Positions 1 to 4,425 of a stretch of 5,341 bases of DNA are shown in pieces. The notes beneath the pieces are model-generated. The model was not told the origin of the DNA. It did not search any database and saw nothing but the letters and a program-made list of their open reading frames with translations. Made by a program: the position numbers and the translations under genes. Source of the DNA: Phycisphaerales bacterium (lineage in GTDB: Bacteria; Planctomycetota; Phycisphaerae; Phycisphaerales; SM1A02); NCBI GenBank assembly GCA_007127615.1, contig SKZB01000432.1, forward strand, positions 1 to 5,341, given 5' to 3'. Every line of letters starts with the position of its first letter. The stretch's first letter is position 1.

Positions 1-949
1 CGCTTTCGCCGTAGACGAGGTGCAGCACATTGTCACCATCGACCGCCAGCTTCGGCGCGTCGGCGTGGCCGGAGCGTTGCTGCACCACGCGCGGCTCATC
101 AAATGAATCGCCGCGATCGGTTGATCGGGTGAAGCGAATGTCGGCCTGATCGTCCTCGCCGACGGTCCACGCCAGGTAAACCGTCCCGTCACGGCCCAGC
201 GCAAGTGACGGGCCGCGCGCGGGGTTCGTGCCTCTTTCGCCGGTGATGTGCGCGGGGTCGGAGAAGGATTCACCGCCATCGGTCGAGCGGCTGAACCAGA
301 GGTTGCCTTCGTACTCGGTCCATGCCGCGTAGAGCGTGCCGTCATTGGCGCGAACGAGGTCGTAGCTGCCGTTATGCCAGGAGCGTGCGGTGTGTCGGCC
401 CTTGCCCGCGCCGGCGGTGGAGTTGGAGAGATTGATCGGGGCGCTGAACGATTCGCCGCCATCGAGGGAGCGCGCGAAAAAGATTTCCCCGCCGTGCGAT
501 CCGCCGGAGAAGACGATTTCCTGCCAGAGCAGGTCAACCCGCGGTTTCGCATCGTCATCCTCGGGGCTCGTCATCACAATGCGCGGCAGCCACGAGAAGA
601 TGCTCGAACTGCGCGAGACGTTGACGGGATCATCAAACACCGGCTCGCCGCCGGCGTCATAACGCTGAAACAGCAGATCCTGTTTGACGTGATCGACCCA
701 CGCCACGCCGATTTCGTGGTGATCGTTGATCGCCACGGACGGATCGTCGATGAAGTCCCACTCGGATTCATTCATGCGCCACGGCCCGCGCGTCGCGTGA
801 CCGGTGTCCACCTCAATCGTCGGTTGCCAGCCGACCCGGACGGGTCGATCATTTTCGTGGTCGTCCGCCGATGCGGTGACGCAGGAGAGGGCCAGTACGA
901 GGCCACCCAGAGATGGGATCGCAATTGCGGACGTAAGAAATGAGCGCAT
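1..949 (-). CDS. Exported BNR/Asp-box beta-propeller protein (sialidase-like fold), C-terminus off the left edge
   Basis: The reading frame is open from an ATG at 949 to the left edge (316 codons, no stop). A GGGAG Shine-Dalgarno at 957-961, 7 nt before the ATG, supports this start. Residues 1-28 form a signal peptide: Arg2, a hydrophobic core and an ASA/DD cleavage site after residue 28. Cys23 does not sit in a good lipobox. Three Asp-box motifs are visible: SLDGGESF (161-168), STDGGESF (222-229) and STDRGDSF (276-283). Each follows a strand of the type 'P-x-L-A-x...G-x-V-Y-x-A-W' (70-84, 196-210, 247-261, again 299-313). This is the blade pattern of six-bladed sialidase/BNR propellers. It is therefore a secreted or periplasmic propeller. 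Glycosidase activity is not shown: no clear sialidase RIP-type arginine motif appears in this part, so a non-catalytic surface propeller is equally possible. The nearest gene upstream on this strand is at 1330-1782, 380 bp away, so it probably has its own promoter. Confidence 0.85.
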   Translation of the reverse strand, partial: MRSFLTSAIAIPSLGGLVLALSCVTASADDHENDRPVRVGWQPTIEVDTGHATRGPWRMNESEWDFIDDPSVAINDHHEIGVAWVDHVKQDLLFQRYDAGGEPVFDDPVNVSRSSSIFSWLPRIVMTSPEDDDAKPRVDLLWQEIVFSGGSHGGEIFFARSLDGGESFSAPINLSNSTAGAGKGRHTARSWHNGSYDLVRANDGTLYAAWTEYEGNLWFSRSTDGGESFSDPAHITGERGTNPARGPSLALGRDGTVYLAWTVGEDDQADIRFTRSTDRGDSFDEPRVVQQRSGHADAPKLAVDGDNVLHLVYGES

Positions 950-956
950 GATCGGA

Positions 957-961
957 CTCCC
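957..961 (-). promoter_or_regulatory. Shine-Dalgarno of the propeller gene
   Basis: Read on the minus strand this is GGGAG, 7 nt before the ATG at 949. It fixes the start of a gene whose end is outside the window. Confidence 0.6.
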
Positions 962-1124
962 GTGGTTCGTTCGATGGTTCAAGCGGGCCGTGCGCCGCGC
1001 CGGTCTCGGCACGACAAGTGTCCGCATCAATCGTAGACGGTCTTCCACGGGCCGGGCTGCCGACGGAAAGAATCCGCGGAAGGCCGGTTCGGGGCGGAGG
1101 CGGGGACGACGAGCAGTTGTTCGC

Positions 1125-1254
1125 CCTCCGTCACTCCGTCACAATGGCGAAGGCGTGGGGGCGGGAATCCATTTGCGCGTCGGGAACGTCCCCTGCGCCC
1201 GCTGGGTCCCCGCCTGCGCGGGGACGAGACTCGTAGAGACCCACGAACGGCGAA
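1125..1254 (+). repeat. Composite two-hairpin (REPIN-like) repeat, degenerate copy A
   Basis: It starts with two perfect copies of the octamer CTCCGTCA (1126-1133, 1134-1141). A partly decayed left arm follows, then GGCGGGAATCCA, then a right arm that is a perfect 8-bp hairpin GTCCCCGC-CTGC-GCGGGGAC (1206-1225), and finally CACGAACGGCGAA (1242-1254). The same blocks occur in the same order in the reverse complement of 5180-5323. The 8-bp octamer block matches 16 of 18 bases, the stretch CCGCTGGGTCCCCGCCT is shared, and the terminal block matches 12 of 13. The left hairpin is largely lost, so I read this as the older copy. It carries no coding capacity and resembles dispersed palindromic units (REP/REPIN class). 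Confidence 0.7.
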
Positions 1255-1329
1255 GCCCTCCGGGAGAGGCGCGCCGCGTACCGGCCCGCTCACACGGTGT
1301 CCCGAAGTCTTTCTCGATCACCGCGGCGA

Positions 1330-1782
1330 TCAGCGGCGAAAGATCTCGATGCGATCCCAATCGGCGCCGGATCCGCGGTGGCGGAGGAGCCACGTGTCAC
1401 CCTCGATCACGTCGACGAGAAAGACGGCGCTCTCGGCGCGAACGCCTTCGGCGCGCTGAATTTCCAGGACGCCGCTGGTGCTTGAGTCCACGCCGTTGAC
1501 GACGCTGACCCATTGGCCGCGCACCTGGGGCCGGTTGAGATCACCGTTGAAGCGGTGAATCTCGCCGGTTCTCGTGTCAAACCGCGCAACCGAATCGTCA
1601 AACTGAATGATCTGGACGCGGGGCACGATTCGTTCGGTGCTCAGGGTCGTGCCCAGAAAGTGATTCGCGGCGGGGCGGGCCCCGAGCAGGATGATCAGCG
1701 CGAGACCCGCCAGAATCGTGATGATCCAGATTCGCGCGAGACCGCGCGGGTTCGTCGCCGTGTGACTGATCGAATGTGACAT
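1330..1782 (-). CDS. Small single-pass membrane protein, unknown function
   Basis: 150 aa from the ATG at 1782. An in-frame ATG at 1785 would add one Met. I prefer 1782 because AGGAG (1790-1794) lies 7 nt away, against only 4 nt for the other. Residues 1-15 are polar and 16-34 form one transmembrane helix (IWIITILAGLALIILLG). The rest (about 40-150) is a soluble, probably beta-rich domain facing the periplasm if the positive N-terminus stays inside. Two similar turns are visible: FDTRTGEIH (68-76) and VDVIEGDTW (123-131), both D-x3-G-x2-aromatic/His, and the chain ends DWDRIEIFRR. Such D-x-x-T-G-x-x-W-like hairpins are common in uncharacterised bacterial envelope proteins, but I cannot name the family. 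It is divergent from the cysteine-repeat gene and 380 bp upstream of the propeller gene, so it is probably monocistronic. Confidence 0.8.
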   Translation of the reverse strand: MSHSISHTATNPRGLARIWIITILAGLALIILLGARPAANHFLGTTLSTERIVPRVQIIQFDDSVARFDTRTGEIHRFNGDLNRPQVRGQWVSVVNGVDSSTSGVLEIQRAEGVRAESAVFLVDVIEGDTWLLRHRGSGADWDRIEIFRR

Positions 1783-1787
1783 CATTT

Positions 1788-1795
1788 CTCTCCTC
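1788..1795 (-). promoter_or_regulatory. Shine-Dalgarno deciding between two adjacent ATGs
   Basis: The minus strand reads GAGGAGAG, then AA, then ATGATG. The AGGAG core is 4 nt from the first ATG (1785) and 7 nt from the second (1782), which favours the second. The same octamer precedes the first DUF4870 gene (4948-4955). Confidence 0.65.
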
Positions 1796-1809
1796 TTTTT
1801 TCTTTCTTT

Positions 1810-1839
1810 ATGTCTCTCTGCTCCATGTCTCTCTGCTCA
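1810..1839 (-). repeat. 15-bp tandem duplication in the leader of the small membrane-protein gene
   Basis: Two adjacent 15-bp units on the plus strand, ATGTCTCTCTGCTCC and ATGTCTCTCTGCTCA, differ only in the last base. In the sense of the downstream minus-strand gene the tract is purine-rich (GAGCAGAGAGACAT repeated) and sits 28-57 nt before its ATG, probably in the 5' untranslated leader. Confidence 0.75.
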
Positions 1840-1870
1840 ATATCCCCCCGTGGCTTCTTTCCTGTCTTTC

Positions 1871-1878
1871 TAATATTA
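1871..1878. promoter_or_regulatory. TAATATTA box, possible shared -10 element
   Basis: TAATATTA is a perfect palindrome in a GC-rich setting and contains TAATAT on both strands. On the minus strand it lies about 90 nt before the ATG at 1782, a sensible -10 for that gene. In the plus direction it is about 235 nt before 2113. No good -35 hexamer is found 16-18 nt away on either strand, so the call rests on the -10 match and on position. Confidence 0.35.
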
Positions 1879-1978
1879 ACCCGCGATCGGCGGCGAAGCT
1901 TCCGAAAAACCGGCGAATCCCGACAAAGGGTCCCCCGCCTCATTCCCCGACCAACCCCGCATTCGGCGCCGATCGCCC

Positions 1979-2003
1979 GATTCCTTACCCGGCGGAAGGA
2001 ATC
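1979..2003. promoter_or_regulatory. 8-bp inverted repeat, candidate operator or hairpin
   Basis: GATTCCTT (1979-1986) and AAGGAATC (1996-2003) are perfect inverted arms around a 9-nt GC-rich centre. It lies about 110 nt before the start of the cysteine-repeat gene. With no T-run on either side, an operator for a dimeric regulator or a leader hairpin is more likely than a terminator. The function is not shown. Confidence 0.35.
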
Positions 2004-2099
2004 ATCGGGTCTGCGCTGATATTCAGGGGCGGAAGGCCTGCTGGTCGATAGCGCAGAGATGACCCTGCCGGCGCATCTTCGCCACTTTGACCGGCGGTC

Positions 2100-2106
2100 A
2101 GGGAGG
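2100..2106 (+). promoter_or_regulatory. Shine-Dalgarno fixing the start of the cysteine-repeat gene
   Basis: AGGGAGG lies 6 nt before the ATG at 2113. It selects this start over an in-frame ATG at 2059, which would put 18 charged residues in front of a good signal peptide. Confidence 0.7.
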
Positions 2107-2112
2107 TTCGTC

Positions 2113-3072
2113 ATGCAAAGTCTTTCAACGCGTTGCCGCGGCCCGCTTCTCGGCGTGGCCATGATCTCGCCGTTTCTGCTGCTCTTTCTCGGGGCCTTTG
2201 TTTTCTGGCCCCCTCAGCTTGCCCAGGCGGGTGAGGGTGATCAGCCCGGCGCCTGCTGCCTCCTGCCGGGCGTCTGTATCGACAGCCAGACTGAATCAGA
2301 ATGCGATGAGATCGACGGTATCTGGCAGGGACCGCTGAGCGGTTGCGGCAACAATAACTGTCTGCCCGGCGCGTGCTGCTTTGAGAATCGGCTGTGCAAG
2401 CAGCTCACCGCGGGTGAGTGCGGGATCGACGGCGGAGCGTTTCAGGGTTCCTCCACCGATTGTGAAGCGTGCATCGAGCCGGAAGTCGCCTGCTGTTTCC
2501 CCAACGGCGGGTGTCTGAATCTCATTGCGGATGACTGCGCGAATGCGGGCGGTTCGGCGCTCTTCGAGGGCAGTGTGTGCGGCGTGGATGAATGCGATCA
2601 GGCCGGCGCATGCTGCCGGCCCGACGGCAGTTGCGAGGAAGACGTCTCGCCGGAGATGTGCAAACAGTTGCAGGGCGTTTACCAGGGCGGCGGGTCACTC
2701 TGCGCGGAGGTGAAATGCGAGGTCATCGTCAGCGCCTGCTGTTTCGCCACGGAGTTCTGTCTGCTGCTGTCGCAAATGGAGTGCGTCAAGGTCAATGCAA
2801 CGTGGCTCGGCCCCGGCGTCATGTGCGGCGACGCTGAGAATCCCTGCGCCGCGCCCGATGATGGGGAAACCTCGCCCGATCTCAACGATGACGGTGTGGT
2901 GGATGTCTTTGACCTGCTCCTGCTTCTGGAGCAGTGGGGCAGTTGCCCGAGTTCCACCGAAGGCGAAAGTGACCCGGTGTGCCCGGCAGATCTGAATCAG
3001 GACGGCGCGGTGGATGTCTTCGACCTGCTGCTGCTGCTCGAATCGTGGGGAACGGTGGAGGCGTCGGGCTGA
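2113..3072 (+). CDS. Secreted protein with five six-cysteine repeats and a C-terminal dockerin-type domain
   Basis: 319 aa. Residues 1-39 form a signal peptide (Arg7/Arg9, hydrophobic 12-32, cleavage AQA/GEG). Five tandem repeats of 39-42 residues follow, each opening with A-C-C (CC at 48, 88, 127, 167, 209). Each has six cysteines in the order CC-x5-C-x7/8-C-x13-C-x2/6-C, 30 in total. After an Asp/Glu-rich linker come two EF-hand-like loops: DLNDDGVVDVFD (256-267) and DLNQDGAVDVFD (293-304). Each is followed by LLLLLExWG, and two cysteines (278, 290) lie between them. Loop positions 1, 3, 5, 9 and 12 all carry Asp or Asn, so calcium binding is expected. The even cysteine count per repeat suggests three disulfides each, formed outside the cytoplasm. 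Type I dockerins bind cohesins in cellulosomes. In planctomycetes such modules occur on many secreted proteins with no known cellulosome, so the partner is unknown. No catalytic domain or C-terminal membrane anchor is seen. Confidence 0.9.
   Translation: MQSLSTRCRGPLLGVAMISPFLLLFLGAFVFWPPQLAQAGEGDQPGACCLLPGVCIDSQTESECDEIDGIWQGPLSGCGNNNCLPGACCFENRLCKQLTAGECGIDGGAFQGSSTDCEACIEPEVACCFPNGGCLNLIADDCANAGGSALFEGSVCGVDECDQAGACCRPDGSCEEDVSPEMCKQLQGVYQGGGSLCAEVKCEVIVSACCFATEFCLLLSQMECVKVNATWLGPGVMCGDAENPCAAPDDGETSPDLNDDGVVDVFDLLLLLEQWGSCPSSTEGESDPVCPADLNQDGAVDVFDLLLLLESWGTVEASG
2896..3051 (+). repeat. Internal duplication encoding the two dockerin calcium loops
   Basis: The DNA starting GTGGATGTCTT at 2899 recurs at 3010, exactly 111 bp (37 codons) later. 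Both run through the Leu-rich helix to TGGGG and differ mainly at third codon positions. This is the normal duplicated-loop architecture of dockerin domains and explains the local DNA repeat. Confidence 0.7.
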
Positions 3073-3076
3073 TCGC

Positions 3077-3097
3077 GGTGCCGGCGCATCCGGCACC
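3077..3097. terminator. Hairpin between convergent genes, possible bidirectional terminator
   Basis: GGTGCCGG-CGCAT-CCGGCACC is a perfect 8-bp, GC-rich stem with a 5-nt loop. It starts 4 nt after the stop of the plus-strand cysteine-repeat gene and lies 66 nt beyond the stop of the minus-strand lptB gene. Position and stability fit a terminator or an mRNA 3'-end stabiliser. No T-run follows on either strand, so it is not a classical intrinsic terminator. Confidence 0.45.
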
Positions 3098-3162
3098 AGT
3101 GGACCTTCGGCGGGCCGGGATCGATCTCTGGCCTTCACGGTCGGGCGGACGGCGGAGGTGAA

Positions 3163-3942
3163 TCAGTGGGTCACGTGCTCGCGCGGCGGGTGGCGCGGCG
3201 TGTGGTGATCGTCAAACTCATCGCCGCGGAACGTCGAGGCGAGATAGGCATCGCGCACCATCGGATCGTTGATGATGTCGCGCGGCGTGCCTTCGCGCAG
3301 GTTCTTTCCCTCGTGAATGATGTACGCGCGGTCACAGATGCGCAGCGTCTGCTGCACATTGTGATCGGTGACGAGCATCGCGATGCCGCGATCGGCGAGG
3401 CGGCGCACTTCCTGCTGCAGTTCCTCGACGGTGTGCGGATCGACCGCCGCGAAGGGTTCGTCGAGCAGCATCAGTTTCGGCCGGGTGATGAGGGCCCGCG
3501 CGATTTCGAGGCGGCGCCGCTCCCCACCGGAGCAGGTTCGCGCGTGCTCCCCGGCTTTATGCGTCAGGCCGAACTGTTCGAGCAGTTCCTGCGCCCGCTT
3601 CCGGCGGGCGGCGCGGTTGAGCTTCTGCGTCTCGAGAATGGCGTGGAGGTTCTGCTCGACCGTCAACCGCTGAAAGACGCTCGGTTCCTGGCTGAGGTAG
3701 CCCATCCCGGCGAGGGCGTGTTTGTACATCGGCAGGGTCGTCACATCACGGCCCTGAAAGGTGACCTGCCCCGCTTCGGGGGTGATCATGCCGATGGTCA
3801 TGCGGAAGCTCGTGGTCTTGCCCGCGCCGTTGCGCCCGAGCAGACCGACGATCTCGCCGGCGTCGATCTCGAACGACACCTCATCGACCACGCGGCGGCC
3901 GGAGTAGCTCTTGACGAGTTTGTGGGCGGTCAACAGCGGCAT
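3163..3942 (-). CDS. lptB: LPS export ABC transporter ATP-binding protein LptB
   Basis: 259 aa, full-length ABC ATPase. Walker A is GRNGAGKT (36-43), the Q-loop is YLSQE with Gln85, the signature is CSGGERRRLE (137-146), Walker B is LMLLDEP (157-163, Asp161/Glu162), the D-loop is AAVD (165-168) and the H-loop is TDHN (His194). Conserved stretches such as GRRVVDEVS, GEIVGLLG, GGERRR.EIARAL, LLDEPFAAVDP and the end of the fold (DAYLASTFRG) match LptB rather than generic ABC ATPases. LptB dimers power LptF/LptG in the inner membrane to drive LPS along the Lpt bridge to the outer membrane. Two oddities: the signature begins with Cys instead of Leu, and a His/Pro-rich tail (about 243-259) makes it longer than the roughly 241-aa E. 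coli protein. No lptA, lptC, lptF or lptG is beside it. It starts 45 bp after the second DUF4870 gene without an obvious Shine-Dalgarno, so it is probably co-transcribed. Confidence 0.93.
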   Translation of the reverse strand: MPLLTAHKLVKSYSGRRVVDEVSFEIDAGEIVGLLGRNGAGKTTSFRMTIGMITPEAGQVTFQGRDVTTLPMYKHALAGMGYLSQEPSVFQRLTVEQNLHAILETQKLNRAARRKRAQELLEQFGLTHKAGEHARTCSGGERRRLEIARALITRPKLMLLDEPFAAVDPHTVEELQQEVRRLADRGIAMLVTDHNVQQTLRICDRAYIIHEGKNLREGTPRDIINDPMVRDAYLASTFRGDEFDDHHTPRHPPREHVTH

Positions 3943-3987
3943 CAGTGAGGAGTCTAGCCGTCTTTGCGCGTGCCGGTTGCACTGAAC

Positions 3988-4398
3988 TCAGTTGACCAGA
4001 CGAATGGCAAACGGGTAGCGGTACTTTTCACCCCGGCTCGAGGCCATGGCCGCCATGATCGCCAGAACAATGACGGCAATCCACAACGCCGGAAAGAGAA
4101 AACAGGTCACAAAGAACAGTATCGGACTGAGTGCGCCCATTGCGACATAGATGATCGTTACGGTGATCTGGAAGTTCAGCGCCTCGCGGCTCTGGTCCGC
4201 AGCATAGGGCGAGGAGTCTTTCTTGATCAGCCAGATGATCAGCGGGCCGATGAACATCAGGATGATTCCAAGCAGGTGCGCGACCACCGCCATGTTGCGG
4301 TCGTCCTGCTGCGATCCCTGATTCAACGAGTCATCCGGCGTCGCATTGGCTGGTGAAGGTGATTGGGCGTCTTCCGATGTGGGCGTGTTTTCATTCAT
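3988..4398 (-). CDS. DUF4870 (Tic20-like) small membrane protein, second copy
   Basis: 136 aa. Residues 1-35 are polar, Ser/Pro/Asp/Gln-rich and probably disordered. The rest is the DUF4870 core: a first membrane segment (about 37-58) running into GPLIIWLIKKDSSPY (51-65), the charged loop with REALNF (71-76), two further hydrophobic segments (about 77-97 and 98-118) and the closing motif GEKYRYPFAIRL (123-134). DUF4870 proteins are small multi-pass inner-membrane proteins of unknown function, related in fold to the Tic20 family. It is paralogous to the gene 27 bp upstream (4426-4944), sharing GPL.IWLI.KD.SP and the GE..RYP ending. No clear Shine-Dalgarno precedes the ATG at 4398, in contrast to the first gene. 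It may rely on translation from the upstream gene, though this is inference. Confidence 0.88.
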   Translation of the reverse strand: MNENTPTSEDAQSPSPANATPDDSLNQGSQQDDRNMAVVAHLLGIILMFIGPLIIWLIKKDSSPYAADQSREALNFQITVTIIYVAMGALSPILFFVTCFLFPALWIAVIVLAIMAAMASSRGEKYRYPFAIRLVN

Positions 4399-4425
4399 GC
4401 CGCATATTCTGATCGACTTGTGCGG

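Larger units (their letters stand above)
950..1329. other. Gene-free stretch with repeat copy A
   Basis: No convincing gene lies here; open frames on both strands are Arg/Pro/Gly-rich GC shadows. The right half is composite repeat copy A (about 1125-1254). A 12-bp match (GGAGGCGGGGAC, 1096-1107) to part of copy B at 5214-5225 could be an additional half-repeat. The left part must contain the promoter of the minus-strand propeller gene, but I could not pick a convincing -35/-10 pair. Confidence 0.6.
1783..2112. other. Divergent intergenic region
   Basis: This 330-bp region separates the minus-strand membrane-protein gene from the plus-strand cysteine-repeat gene and must hold promoters for both. 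It contains a pyrimidine-rich (+ strand) tract at about 1786-1870, a 15-bp tandem repeat, an isolated AT-rich TAATATTA and an 8-bp inverted repeat, each listed separately. No gene is called here. A 126-codon Arg-rich minus frame crosses it but looks spurious. Confidence 0.6.

Noticed and set aside
248..943. 231-codon plus-strand frame
   Set aside because: It lies opposite the propeller gene, whose signal peptide, Asp boxes and ribosome site are coherent. The plus-strand product shows no family features.
804..1499. 231-codon plus-strand frame across the 950-1329 gap
   Set aside because: It overlaps two minus-strand genes and translates repeat copy A. The product is extremely Arg-rich with no domain or good start site.
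1883..1976. Inverted 9-mers GCGATCGGC and GCCGATCGC about 76 bp apart
   Set aside because: GCGATCG-type words recur throughout this GC-rich window, so the pair is expected by composition.
2059..2112. Upstream ATG that would extend the cysteine-repeat protein by 18 residues
   Set aside because: The ATG at 2113 has AGGGAGG 6 nt upstream and gives a compact signal peptide; the extension is charged and would disrupt it.
1782..2162. 126-codon minus-strand frame whose TGA overlaps the ATGATG of the small membrane-protein gene
   Set aside because: The overlap looks like translational coupling, but the peptide is Arg-rich and low-complexity, includes the tandem-repeat product (DIEQRD, DMEQRD), and runs antisense into the signal peptide of the cysteine-repeat gene.
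2695..3138. 147-codon minus-strand frame opposite the dockerin region
   Set aside because: It runs antisense to the calcium loops and continues through the convergent hairpin; its Gln/Arg-rich composition reflects the Leu/Glu codons on the other strand.
3166..3948. 260-codon open frame on the plus strand opposite lptB
   Set aside because: It is an antisense shadow of a confidently identified ABC ATPase in GC-rich DNA. The peptide is rich in Arg, Ala, Val and Asp with no recognisable domain.
3981..3992. Short palindrome ACTGA-AC-TCAGT at the stop of the second DUF4870 gene
   Set aside because: Only 5 bp per arm with a 2-nt centre, too small to support a terminator between two probably co-transcribed genes.
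3964..4356. 130-codon plus-strand frame opposite the second DUF4870 gene
   Set aside because: Antisense shadow; the minus-strand frame has clear membrane segments and family motifs.
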